Positions 7,596 through 16,504 are shown, counted from the stretch's first letter. The stretch: 16,583 nt of DNA from Clostridiales bacterium (GCA_021200075.1 JAJQGZ010000148.1:1-16583), one strand, 5' to 3'. A program made the numbers and translations. Notes: generated from the letters alone by a model not told the origin.

Positions 7596-8911
7596 ACTAT
7601 TTCTCCAATCAAATCATAACCGTCAACACCAGTAATTTTAACATCGGCAAATTCACCGACATTCAAATCATTATCGGAAGTAAAAACAATATTACTGTCA
7701 ATTTCCGGCGAATCGAAATATGCTCTGCCGATATATCCGCCGTCAGACTTTTCATCTATAATTGTTTTGTATATTTTACCGAGCTTTTGCTTGTTAATAC
7801 TTTGAGTAACAGCATACTGAATATCCATAAGCATATCAGCACGGGAACGCTTAACATCATCGTCAATTTGATTCGGATAATCAAATGCCGGGGTATCTTC
7901 CTCGGGTGAAAAAGCAAAACAGCCCATTTTATCAAATTTCATTTCCTTAACAAATCGACAAAGCTCTTCAAACTGCTTCTCGCTCTCCCCTGGGAAACCG
8001 ACCATAAAAGTTGTTCGCAGTGACAAATCAGGTATCCTGTTTCTCATCTTTTCAATTAGTTCTTTAAGCTGGGAATAAGAGCCTTTTCTGTTCATCGAGT
8101 GCAAAATATCGCTGTTGCAATGCTGTAAAGGAATATCAATGTATGAGCATATTTTTTCCTGCGATGTAATAATATCAATCAGCTCATTGGTAATTTTATC
8201 GGGATAGCAATAATATAATCTTATCCATTCTATACCGTCAATTTCCGCAAGCTCATTCAAAAGCTGAGGAAGCTTATATTCACCGTAAATACTTTTGCCG
8301 TAATTCGTGGTATCCTGAGCAACTAATATAAGCTCTTTTATACCCTTTTTTGCCAGCGCATTTGCTTCTGCAACAATATTTTCAATCGGTCTTTCCGTGT
8401 AAGAACCTCTTATAAGAGGTATTGCACAGTAGGAGCATCGGTTATTACAACCGTCGCTTAACTTCAAATATGCCCAATGAGACGGCGTTGAAAGCAATCT
8501 TTCCCCTTCAAGGAGAAGATACTTGCGATCGGGGAAAAAGCTTGTTGTAATGCCGTGGAGAGCCTTTTGGCAAACTTTTACAATATCACGGTCTGCACCT
8601 ATTCCGATAACGGCGTCAACCTCGGGAATCTCTGTGATAATTTCATCTTTATATCTCTGAGCAAGACATCCGGTAACAACAATTGCCTTAATTATACCCG
8701 TTTTTTTATATTCGGCAGTTTCGAGTATAGCTTCAATTGCTTCTTTTTTGGCATCCTCTGTAAAACCGCAGGTATTTATAATGATAAGGTCGCTGTCCTC
8801 TAGTATTGATGAAATTTCAAATCCGCTTTTATTCAGTTTTTCAAGTATCAATTCCCCGTCCACCTGATTCTTGGGACAGCCGAGAGAAATCATACCTATT
8901 TTATTCGTCAT
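7592..8911 (-). CDS. rimO: ribosomal protein uS12 methylthiotransferase RimO
   Basis: RimO is a radical SAM enzyme with two iron-sulfur clusters; it adds a methylthio group to an aspartate of ribosomal protein S12. The 439-residue protein has the family's three parts. The N-terminal methylthiotransferase domain starts IGMISLGCPKNQVDGE, with cluster cysteines Cys12, Cys48 and Cys82. The radical SAM domain has Cys155, Cys159 and Cys162 in DGCNNRCSYCAIPLIRG. The C-terminal TRAM region ends in DVKITGVDGYDLIGEIV. The SLGCPKNQVD opening distinguishes RimO from the tRNA-modifying MiaB. The start overlaps recX by 11 nt and the stop overlaps pgsA by 4 nt, showing tight translational coupling. A GAGG sits 10 nt before the ATG, within recX. 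Confidence 0.95.
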   Translation of the reverse strand: MTNKIGMISLGCPKNQVDGELILEKLNKSGFEISSILEDSDLIIINTCGFTEDAKKEAIEAILETAEYKKTGIIKAIVVTGCLAQRYKDEIITEIPEVDAVIGIGADRDIVKVCQKALHGITTSFFPDRKYLLLEGERLLSTPSHWAYLKLSDGCNNRCSYCAIPLIRGSYTERPIENIVAEANALAKKGIKELILVAQDTTNYGKSIYGEYKLPQLLNELAEIDGIEWIRLYYCYPDKITNELIDIITSQEKICSYIDIPLQHCNSDILHSMNRKGSYSQLKELIEKMRNRIPDLSLRTTFMVGFPGESEKQFEELCRFVKEMKFDKMGCFAFSPEEDTPAFDYPNQIDDDVKRSRADMLMDIQYAVTQSINKQKLGKIYKTIIDEKSDGGYIGRAYFDSPEIDSNIVFTSDNDLNVGEFADVKITGVDGYDLIGEIV

Positions 8912-9509
8912 AATCCGTTAACCTCATAAAAGCGGCTTTGATATCCGAGTAGTAAAAACCGCTTCTTTGAAGCGAAGCAATAACCTTTTGTGTTCCGCCG
9001 TCATTTAAAAGCTTTGAGCGGTACTTGGTTGAAAGAAGCTCAATAATCGTAGAAATATTATCAATCTCATACTCGCTTAAAATTCTGTCTGTAATTTCCC
9101 TGTCAATACCTCGTTTGAAGCATTCCTGTTTAACACGGGAGGAAGAATATTTCTTTGTTTCAAACAGATATTCAACCAAATGCTCACAATATTTTTCATC
9201 GTCAAGATAACCGGCCTCAATATATCTGTCAATAGCTTTTTGAGCGCTTTGAGCGTCAACAGTTTTAAGAAGCTTATCTCTGAGTTCTTTAACCGAATGG
9301 TCACGGCGTGAAAGAATATCGGCGCACTTATTCAAAGCTTTTTTATAATTGATTTTTTCAAGCAGCTCCTGCCACTCGTCCTCGCTTATTTCAGTACCGT
9401 CGGAAATATAGTTATCACAGTAAAAATTCTCGTCCGTCGTTACTGCGTATTCATCGTTGAGCAGAATGTGAATTTTATTTCCTCTGCCCTTTTGATGCTT
9501 AAAAATCAT
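8901..9509 (-). CDS. recX: regulatory protein RecX
   Basis: RecX proteins bind RecA filaments and restrain or modulate recombinase activity in the cytosol. The 202-residue protein has an N-terminal region of about 55 residues and then the helical RecX repeats: ALNKCADILSRRDHSVKEL (58-76) with the typical arginine-rich R-x-HS-x2-EL pattern, GYLDDEKYCEHLVEYL (100-115), and a final repeat ending GFYYSDIKAAFMRL. The gene begins 2 nt after the recA stop with no strong ribosome binding site of its own, so it probably depends on coupling to recA translation. It overlaps the following rimO by 11 nt. The pairing with recA supports the identity strongly. Confidence 0.92.
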   Translation of the reverse strand: MIFKHQKGRGNKIHILLNDEYAVTTDENFYCDNYISDGTEISEDEWQELLEKINYKKALNKCADILSRRDHSVKELRDKLLKTVDAQSAQKAIDRYIEAGYLDDEKYCEHLVEYLFETKKYSSSRVKQECFKRGIDREITDRILSEYEIDNISTIIELLSTKYRSKLLNDGGTQKVIASLQRSGFYYSDIKAAFMRLTDYDE

Positions 9510-9511
9510 TA

Positions 9512-10627
9512 TTATTCGTCATCATCATCGTCAAAGGCAATATCAAGCTGTGCCCTTACTTCTGCTTTGTTAATCTGAACCGGAGGCTTTTGGGCGGTTT
9601 CCTTTTGCTTATTTACCTTTTCGGCATTTTTTTCTTTTTCTTCGTTTAATTTATCTTTAATTTTGCTTTCAACCTCGGCAGCAAAATCAGGATCCTCTTT
9701 CAGCAATTCTTTAATCTTATCCTTGCCTTGTCCGAGACGCTTGTCACCGTACGAAAACCACGAGCCGCCTTTATGTATAATATCAAGCTCAACAGCTAAA
9801 TCGAGTATTTCGCCGGTTTTGCTGATTCCTTCGCCGTAAATAATATCAAACTCGGCGGATTTAAACGGTGGAGCAACTTTGTTTTTCACAATTTTTGCTC
9901 TTGTTCTTGAGCCGACAAAATTGGTTGAGGATGTTTTTAATGTTTCAATCTTCCTGACATCAATTCTCATTGAAGCATAGAATTTTAATGCACGACCACC
10001 GGTAGTAACCTCGGGGTTTCCGTACATAACTCCGATTTTCTCCCTGAGCTGATTAATAAAGATGATGATACAATTAGTCTTGTTTACCGTACCGGCAAGC
10101 TTCCTTAAAGCCTGCGACATCAAACGAGCGTGCTGACCGACATGACTTTCGCCCATATCGCCCTCAATTTCACTTTTCGGAACAAGGGCGGCAACAGAGT
10201 CAATAACAACAATATCAACTGCTCCGCTACTGACAAGCTGTTCCGTTATTTCAAGTGCTTGCTCGCCGTAATCAGGCTGTGAAATAAGAAGAGAATCAAT
10301 ATCAACTCCGAGATTACCGGCATAAACAGGATCGAGTGCGTGCTCTGCATCAACAAATGCCGCTGTTCCTCCTGCTTTTTGTGCTTCAGCTATACAGTGG
10401 AGAGCAAGAGTTGTTTTACCGCTTGATTCAGGCCCATAAATTTCAACTATTCTTCCCTTGGGCAAACCGCCGATACCGGTTGCCATATCAAGCGTAAGCG
10501 AACCTGTAGAAATTGAATCTACGGAAAGACTCTTATTTTCTCCCAAGCACATTACTGCGCCTGCACCGAATTTTTTTTCAATATTTTTCATCGCAGTTTC
10601 AAGTGCGGAATTTCTGTCTGCTGCCAT
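9512..10627 (-). CDS. recA: recombinase RecA
   Basis: RecA forms ATP-dependent filaments on single-stranded DNA, drives strand exchange and triggers the SOS response. The 371-residue protein has Walker A GPESSGKT at 65-72, the catalytic AEHALDP glutamate region (94-100), Walker B VDIVVIDS (137-144), the QHARLMSQALRKL segment (165-177), and loop L2 from INQLREKIG to EVTTGGRALKF. The C-terminal tail is lysine/glutamate-rich and ends in a run of aspartates, the normal regulatory tail. GGAGG lies about 8 nt before the ATG, and a near-consensus promoter lies 30-58 nt upstream. It heads the recA-recX-rimO-pgsA unit. All expected motifs are intact. Confidence 0.98.
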   Translation of the reverse strand: MAADRNSALETAMKNIEKKFGAGAVMCLGENKSLSVDSISTGSLTLDMATGIGGLPKGRIVEIYGPESSGKTTLALHCIAEAQKAGGTAAFVDAEHALDPVYAGNLGVDIDSLLISQPDYGEQALEITEQLVSSGAVDIVVIDSVAALVPKSEIEGDMGESHVGQHARLMSQALRKLAGTVNKTNCIIIFINQLREKIGVMYGNPEVTTGGRALKFYASMRIDVRKIETLKTSSTNFVGSRTRAKIVKNKVAPPFKSAEFDIIYGEGISKTGEILDLAVELDIIHKGGSWFSYGDKRLGQGKDKIKELLKEDPDFAAEVESKIKDKLNEEKEKNAEKVNKQKETAQKPPVQINKAEVRAQLDIAFDDDDDE

Positions 10628-10656
10628 AAGTTTACCTCCAAAATTTCATCCTCTAT

Positions 10657-10685
10657 ATTATACTAAATATAGTATATAAAATCAA
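10657..10685 (-). promoter_or_regulatory. sigma-A-type promoter of recA, overlapped by a dyad
   Basis: On the minus strand TTGATT (10685-10680), a 17-nt spacer and a perfect TATAAT (10662-10657) form a strong vegetative promoter 30 nt upstream of the recA start. An inverted repeat TATACTA-N4-TAGTATA (10659-10676) lies across the -10 element and spacer, a typical place for a repressor. I found no GAAC-N4-GTTC-type LexA site near it. Confidence 0.82.
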
Positions 10686-10715
10686 GTACCGTACAAAAAA
10701 TAGTTACAACTGAAA

Positions 10716-10747
10716 TTACGGAGCGTACAAAGCTGTACGCCTCGCAA
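10716..10747 (-). terminator. probable terminator hairpin after the surface-protein pseudogene
   Basis: GCGTACA (10723-10729) and TGTACGC (10734-10740) pair perfectly around a 4-nt loop. The stem extends outward through TTACGGA and CTCGCAA with two G-U pairs and one mismatch. It lies 7 nt past the stop at 10754 on the minus strand. The following T-tract is weak (TTTC), with a run of six T only at 10700-10695, so termination may be incomplete. It separates the ara unit from the recA promoter. Confidence 0.55.
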
Positions 10748-10753
10748 ATACTT

Positions 10754-12674
10754 TTAATAGTTAGAATAAGTCGTGTAATTAACCGTTCCGCCGACCGAAC
10801 GCTCGAGAGTAAAGTTGTTACCGCTTTGCGTTACATTGAGAGAAACTTTAGACGGCTTTGCGGAAACACAGGTATAAAATGTACAGGTAATAACTCCTCC
10901 GCTGACGGTCATTTTAATTTTTATTGAATATTTGGTATTATTGGTAAATTTGAAATTTTTTAGCCGAACCGGATATAGCGGCATCACGACCGAGCGGAAC
11001 ATAAGAAACTCTCTGACTGTGCTGATGACGCTCGGTAATAGTTACATTAGCCTTTAATGCACAATTGAACATTGTTGAAGCCACTTGACAGATACCGCCG
11101 CCGAGTTGGTCGGAAACACCTGTGCTTCCAGTAAATACCAGAGCTGCCTTGTAGCCTTTAGCCGAGGTTCTTGCTCCGACAACTTCGTTAAATGAGAAAG
11201 TCTCACCCGGTGCAATAATCGTACCTGAAATTGCCTTTGACGCTATGGAAAGATTATTGGTTCTGTTTGCATTACTTACATAGTTTGATGAATATGTGAC
11301 ATAAACATTTGTATAATTGTTACTGGTCAAAGCGCTTTTTTCGCCATAACGCTTTTTGCTGTTATAATTTTTGTAAGCCCTTACTTTAATATAATAAGTC
11401 TTGGAACTACTGAAGTTCTTTATTGTATACGAAACCTTGCTTGATGAAGAAACATATACTGATTTTACATTTTTCTTCATCTTTTTATCGGTTGAATAGA
11501 ATATTTGATACCCTGAACCGGTTATACTCTTCCATTTAACGGTAAGACTTGAACCGCTCATTGAAACAGATGTAACCTTTACCTGTGCGGGTTTGGTACA
11601 GTTTGATGCAGATTTACTGTAGCTGCCGTAATATTTTTTTGAATCTATTGTTTTATATGCTCTTATCTTATAGCAAGAAACAGTGCCCGTGGAAATACCG
11701 CTTACCTTATAAGAAGAATATTTTGATGAAACATAGGCAAGATGCGAATAGGTCTTTTCGGAACTGTTATATACCAATATTTCGTAACCTGTAACTTTAT
11801 TTAACTTTGTCCATTTGATTGTAAGTGATGATGACGTGGGACTGCTTACCGAAACTCCTGTAACTTTGGCTGGGATTATATAGAAATTCTTTATAATTGT
11901 ACCCGTAAAATTAGTAAGTCCTGTAATTTTTGCGGTAGCAAACCCTGTTGTGTTGTTATTTGAATATTTTACTTTATAATCAACACCTTCAACAAGAGTT
12001 TGAACTCCCGAATCACCCATATTGTATTTAACATACATTACCGGTGCAACCTTTGTGTTTTTATAAACCAAAGAGCTTGTCTTAAAGGTGACAGTACATT
12101 TACTCTTTTTGGAAATATCAAGCTTTTTAATTTTAAAAGTCTTTGTTTTTTGTCCGCTGAAATTACCGATGCCTTTAACAGTAACCTTTGCCGTACCTGC
12201 ATTTATATTATTACTGTAGGAAACGGTATAATCTGTATTATTTGTAAGAACTTTTGAACCATACTTAAATGGTGACGGACGGTGTATTTGCTGTGCCGCT
12301 GTAACTAATCGAAGAATATTCCAAAGCTATAGAAATATTACTGCTTGACACAATATCGCAGGAACCGATGGTAAATTCCTTGCTGACAGTTTCTGTATAG
12401 CCGTTAATTCCGGTTACGGTTACTGTAGCGGTGCCGACATTAACATTATTTGAATATGACACAGAATAATCCGTTGAGTTTAAAAACGTCACTCCGTTAT
12501 CCGTAACGGTAACGGCAGGTTTAATTTCGCTTCCGGTATAGCTGTATGAAGCCGCATCAAGCGACACTGTTGTACTGTCCCCCGAGAGAAGCAGCACCAT
12601 AGACGATACAACCTATACCGAGACAGGCAATCAAAACAACTGCCGAAAAAAAGCAAACTGATTTTGTTCTTCAT
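10754..12674 (-). pseudogene. secreted Ig-like repeat / fibronectin III / VanW-domain protein, broken by four +1 insertions
   Basis: Four one-base insertions split this gene: in the A-run 12646-12652, the C-run 12579-12583, AAA 12267-12269 and the T-run 10956-10961 (+ strand). Dropping one base at each gives 1917 nt, a clean 638-residue protein. It has a signal peptide (MKNKISLLFSAVVLIACLG), then three Ig-like repeats of about 66-70 residues (12564-12367, 12333-12129, 12086-11877) sharing DY-x-V-x-YSNN and G-x-A-x-VT-x-G. Two fibronectin III-like domains follow (about 11876-11592 and 11591-11320). Last come a VanW domain with APGETFSFNEVVG and QLGGGICQVASTMFN, and a short tail. It would be exported and sit at the wall; VanW-domain function is unclear. 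GGGAG 8 nt before ATG 12674 supports the start, which is 3 nt after araD. Confidence 0.85.
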
Positions 12675-12677
12675 TAA

Positions 12678-13394
12678 TTACACTCCCTTATTTTGACCGT
12701 AATAAGCATTTTTACCGTGCTTACGTTGATAATGTTTATCAAGCAAATACTGCTCAATGCCGATATTTGCCGAACTGTCAAAGGCTGACATCTGCTCTGT
12801 TTGATATGCCATTCTTGCAACTTCTTCAAGAATAAGAGCATTTTCAACAGCCTTGAACGGTTGAGAACCCCAGGTGAAAGGCCCGTGACGATGAACAAGA
12901 ACAGCAGGACATTCGGACGCTTTCAAACCTCTGTTTGAAAATTCCTTGACTATAACCTTACCGGTGTTGTATTCATAAGCACTGTTAACTTCCTGCACGG
13001 TAAGTCCTCTTGCACAAGGCACGCCGGTATTTGCAAAATCTGCGTGAGTAGTGCCGTAAGCAGGAATATCCCTGCCTGCCTGTGCCCAGGAACACGCCCA
13101 GGAAGAATGTGTATGAACAACCCCTCCGATATCGTCAAAATGACGATATAAATAAGCGTGAGTCGGCGTATCGGATGACGGATTAAGATCGCCCTCAACC
13201 TTATTGCCGTCAAGATCGACAACTACCATATCGGATGCCTTCATATTATCATACGGTACGCCTGACGGCTTTATTACAAAAAGTCCCTCTTCCCTGTCAA
13301 TGCCCGAAACATTTCCCCAGGTTAAAACAACAAGACCGTATTCCACAAGGCGAAGATTTGCCTGAAATACTTTTTCTTTTAATTCCTCTAACAT
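12678..13394 (-). CDS. araD: L-ribulose-5-phosphate 4-epimerase
   Basis: AraD converts L-ribulose 5-phosphate to D-xylulose 5-phosphate by retro-aldol cleavage on a metal ion, the last step of L-arabinose breakdown, in the cytosol. The 238-residue protein is a class II aldolase-fold enzyme. Metal and catalytic residues match the E. coli numbering almost exactly: Asp75 in SSDTPTH, His94 and His96 in VHTHSSWA, and His170 in VHRHGPF. The stretch AYGTTHADFANTGVPCARGL is characteristic of AraD, not of fuculose aldolase. It ends with the usual KHGKNAYYGQ tail. AAGG lies 9 nt before the ATG, at the end of araA. It follows araA by 9 nt. Confidence 0.96.
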   Translation of the reverse strand: MLEELKEKVFQANLRLVEYGLVVLTWGNVSGIDREEGLFVIKPSGVPYDNMKASDMVVVDLDGNKVEGDLNPSSDTPTHAYLYRHFDDIGGVVHTHSSWACSWAQAGRDIPAYGTTHADFANTGVPCARGLTVQEVNSAYEYNTGKVIVKEFSNRGLKASECPAVLVHRHGPFTWGSQPFKAVENALILEEVARMAYQTEQMSAFDSSANIGIEQYLLDKHYQRKHGKNAYYGQNKGV

Positions 13395-13403
13395 AAAACT
13401 ACC

Positions 13404-14876
13404 TTACATTCCGAGCTTATATGCAACATCGTTATAGAAAAGCTCTTTTTTAAATGAGTTAATCTCAGTATCTTTATTTATATGTAAAAATTCAATTCCC
13501 ATAATTTCAGCAAAATCCCTCATATGCGCAGCTGTAAGAGAGTACGAAAGGACTGAGTGATGCGCACCGCCTGCATATATCCAGGCTTCGGCGGAGGTTT
13601 GCAGGCACGGCAACGACTTCCACAAAACACTGGCAACGGGAAGCTTCGGCATATCGTTTACCTGCTCTTTACATTCAACATCGTTGACAATCATTCTGAG
13701 CCTGTCACCCATATCCACAAGTGTAACAACAATTGCATTACCGGTTTGAGCTTTGAACACAAGCCTTGCAGGGTCTTCCCTATCGCCGATTCCGAGAGGA
13801 TGTACCTGAATTTTCGGCTTAGTCTGTGCAATTGTGGGGCAAACCTCAAGCATATGCGAACCCATAAGCATTTCGTTGCCGGGTTCAAAATGATAGGTAT
13901 AGTCCTCCATAAAGGCGGTTCCACCGTCCATACCCTCTGCCATTAATTTCATAACCCTTGTCATTGCCGCAACTTTCCAGTCGCCTTCTGCGCCGAAACC
14001 GTAGCCCTGACGCATTAAATCCTGAGCGGCAAGACCCGGAAGCTGTTTAAGCCCCTGCAAATCCTCAAAATTTGTATGGAATGCGCCGAATCCGTTTTCA
14101 TCAAGGAATTTTTTTACTGCAACCTCTTCCCTCGCCTGATAACGAACTGCGTCAATATTATCGGTATCTGTATCATAATATTTATCATATTCCGCCATTT
14201 GGGCGTCTATTTCATCTTCTGTAACAGCGTCAACATACTTGATAATATCGCCGACTCCGTAATGGTCAACCTGCCATCCGAGTTTAATCTGCGCTTCAAT
14301 TTTATCACCGTCCGTAACGGCAACATTACGCATATTGTCAGAAATTCTGAGAACACGAAGTTTTCTTGATTCGGCAGCACCTACAGCCGCTCTCATCCAA
14401 ATTCCGATTTTATCCTGAAAAGCTTTATCCTGCCAATAACCAGCGGCTACTTTTACCTTTTTTCTCATTCTTGCGTGGATATAGCCATGTTCCCTGTCAC
14501 CGTGTGCGGATTGATTCAAATTCATAAAATCCATATCAATCGTATCCCACGGAATATCACGGTTATACTGAGTATTGAGATGAAGATATGGCTTATTAAG
14601 TGCATTAAGACCTGCAATCCACATTTTCGACGGTGAAAATGTATGCATCCAAGTGATAACACCGGCACATTCCGGGCAGTTATTCGCTTGCTCTATAACA
14701 CTGAGAATTTCCCCCGAAGTCTTAACGCAAGGCTTTGCAACAACCTTGCACGGAAGATTGTCAGACAAGCATTTGCTTATTTCCTGTGCGTGGAAATTAA
14801 TATCTGCAAATATTTCTTCGCCGTAGAGATGTTGTGTTCCTACCAGGAACCAAAATTCATAATCCTTGATTGACAT
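13404..14876 (-). CDS. araA: L-arabinose isomerase
   Basis: AraA isomerises L-arabinose to L-ribulose in the cytosol using a divalent metal. The 490-residue protein is full length. The metal and catalytic positions are all present: Glu297 in GAEGDWK, Glu324 in FMEDYTYHF, His341 in GSHMLEVCP, and His439/His440 in GGAHHSV. The N-terminal FWFLVGTQHLYGEE and the segment LHLNTQYNRDIPW are diagnostic. AAGGAG, built from the last codons of the kinase gene, lies 8 nt before the ATG, so the start is well supported and translation is probably coupled. It lies 5 nt after the kinase stop and 9 nt before araD, in one arabinose operon. Confidence 0.97.
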   Translation of the reverse strand: MSIKDYEFWFLVGTQHLYGEEIFADINFHAQEISKCLSDNLPCKVVAKPCVKTSGEILSVIEQANNCPECAGVITWMHTFSPSKMWIAGLNALNKPYLHLNTQYNRDIPWDTIDMDFMNLNQSAHGDREHGYIHARMRKKVKVAAGYWQDKAFQDKIGIWMRAAVGAAESRKLRVLRISDNMRNVAVTDGDKIEAQIKLGWQVDHYGVGDIIKYVDAVTEDEIDAQMAEYDKYYDTDTDNIDAVRYQAREEVAVKKFLDENGFGAFHTNFEDLQGLKQLPGLAAQDLMRQGYGFGAEGDWKVAAMTRVMKLMAEGMDGGTAFMEDYTYHFEPGNEMLMGSHMLEVCPTIAQTKPKIQVHPLGIGDREDPARLVFKAQTGNAIVVTLVDMGDRLRMIVNDVECKEQVNDMPKLPVASVLWKSLPCLQTSAEAWIYAGGAHHSVLSYSLTAAHMRDFAEIMGIEFLHINKDTEINSFKKELFYNDVAYKLGM

Positions 14877-14881
14877 AGCTT

Positions 14882-16468
14882 TTACTCCTTGTTTAAATTC
14901 TCTACCGCCGATTTCTCAACGGAAAGACCTGATTTATAAATTTTCATATATTTTTTAAATCCGTCAACATCTTGAGCATCCGGTTCAACTACAGTAGTTT
15001 TCAAACCGGTAAATACTTTTTTATCCAAATATTCCTCAAGCGTTTCCCTGGAATTATCAACGGCATATCTTGCAAGAACGGCAACTCCCCATGCTCCGCC
15101 CTCTGCTGCGGTATCAAGAACGGCAACCGGAGTATTCATAGCGGCGGCTGTTAGCTTTTGACCGACATAAGGAGTCTTATAAAGCCCTCCATGACCTGTA
15201 AGACGGTCAATGCGAACATTCTCTTTTTCAAGAATTTCCATACCGATACTGAGAGTTGCAAGCGCAGAATATATCAGCGACCTGAAAAAGTTAGACAAAG
15301 TAAAACTGCAATTTTCAGTTCGTGCAAAAAGCGGTCTGCCGGCAGGCATTTTAGTTACGGGTTCACCGGAAAAATAGTTGTATGAGACTATCCCTCCGCA
15401 GTCTTTATTCGCATCAAGAGCACAGTTATAAAGCATATCGTATATTTGCGGTTTTGAAATATCATTATTGCATAATTTTGAATACTGTGCAAATATATTT
15501 ACCCAATAGTCAAGATCGGTACAGCAGTTATTACAGTGTACCATTGCAACCGGTTTGCCTGTAGGAGTGGTTACCATATCAATTTCTTCATAAACTTGTG
15601 AAAGCTGATTTTCAAGCACCACCATAGAAAATACAGATGTACCTGCGGAAATATTGCCTGTTCTTTGTGCAACACTGTTGGTCGCTGTCATTCCTGTTCC
15701 GGCGTCACCCTCGGGAGGGCACATAACAGCACCGGGCTGAAGATTACCGGATGTATCGAGCAAGGAAGCTCCTTTTTCTGTAAGATTTCCCGCATTTCCT
15801 CCTGCTGTAAGCACCTGAGGAAGAATCGAGCGAATATCCCAATCGTATTTTTTTACATCATCAAGAGAAGAAAATTTATCAAGCATTTCTTCGTTATAAC
15901 TATTTAAAGCGCTGTCAATCGGGAACATACCCGACGCTTCGCCTACACCGAGAACATTTTTACCCGAAAGGCAAAAGTGAACATATCCGGCAAGAGTTGT
16001 AATATGAGCAATATCCTTTATATGCTCCTCGCCGTTAAGTATTGCTTGATAAAGATGAGCAATGCTCCACCTTTGAGGAATATTAAAATTAAATTCTTTT
16101 GTAAGCTTTGAAGCGGCTTCGGCAGTAATTGTATTTCTCCAAGTACGAAATTCCGCAAGCTGATTCCAATTATCATCAAACGGCATATAGCCGTGCATCA
16201 TTGCGGAAATTCCGATCGAAGCAAGACACTTGATTTTTGCGCCGAACTTGCTTTCAACATCAGCATTCAGCTTATTATATGCGTCCTGCAAACCGAGGAA
16301 AACATCCTGCATATGATAAGTCCATATTCCGTTTTCAAGCCTGTTTTCCCAATTGTGACTGCCGGAGGCTATGGGATTGCATTGCTCGTCCACAAGTACG
16401 GCTTTAATTCTCGTGGAACCGAACTCTATACCGAGCGATTCCCTGCCGGTAAGAATTTTATCGGGCAT
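14882..16468 (-). CDS. araB: FGGY-family carbohydrate kinase, probable L-ribulokinase
   Basis: From its place beside araA and araD this kinase should phosphorylate L-ribulose to L-ribulose 5-phosphate with ATP. The 528-residue protein has the actin-like ATPase fold of FGGY kinases. The first phosphate loop is GIEFGSTRIKAVLVD (13-27). Other landmarks are ISAMMHGYMPFD (88-99), the FRTWRNT segment (107-113), PEGDAGTGMTATNSV with the likely catalytic Asp, GNISAGTSVFSM, and the C-terminal signature LTGHGGLYKTPYVGQ. It does not resemble the longer E. coli AraB closely; it belongs to the clostridial ribulokinase branch, called AraK in Clostridium acetobutylicum as I recall, often annotated as xylulokinase. 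The araB symbol is given for the function. AAGGAG lies 7 nt before the ATG. It is the first gene of the ara operon. Confidence 0.87.
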   Translation of the reverse strand: MPDKILTGRESLGIEFGSTRIKAVLVDEQCNPIASGSHNWENRLENGIWTYHMQDVFLGLQDAYNKLNADVESKFGAKIKCLASIGISAMMHGYMPFDDNWNQLAEFRTWRNTITAEAASKLTKEFNFNIPQRWSIAHLYQAILNGEEHIKDIAHITTLAGYVHFCLSGKNVLGVGEASGMFPIDSALNSYNEEMLDKFSSLDDVKKYDWDIRSILPQVLTAGGNAGNLTEKGASLLDTSGNLQPGAVMCPPEGDAGTGMTATNSVAQRTGNISAGTSVFSMVVLENQLSQVYEEIDMVTTPTGKPVAMVHCNNCCTDLDYWVNIFAQYSKLCNNDISKPQIYDMLYNCALDANKDCGGIVSYNYFSGEPVTKMPAGRPLFARTENCSFTLSNFFRSLIYSALATLSIGMEILEKENVRIDRLTGHGGLYKTPYVGQKLTAAAMNTPVAVLDTAAEGGAWGVAVLARYAVDNSRETLEEYLDKKVFTGLKTTVVEPDAQDVDGFKKYMKIYKSGLSVEKSAVENLNKE

Positions 16469-16504
16469 ACTCTTTCTCCTTTTACTGTATAATAAATTTA
16501 GAAT

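Noticed and set aside
10783..10806. CGTTC-N8-GAACG dyad as a possible LexA box for recA
   Set aside because: The arms are in the opposite orientation to GAAC-N4-GTTC, and the site is inside the 3' end of the surface-protein reading frame, more than 100 nt upstream of the recA promoter.
10754..11002. Separate 82-codon gene
   Set aside because: It is the C-terminal piece of the same broken gene. Its frame joins the VanW domain once one base is removed from the T-run 10956-10961.
12265..12600. Separate small gene of 111 codons
   Set aside because: It is a fragment of the broken surface-protein gene: reading frames on both sides continue the same repeats, and its ATG at 12600 has no ribosome binding site.
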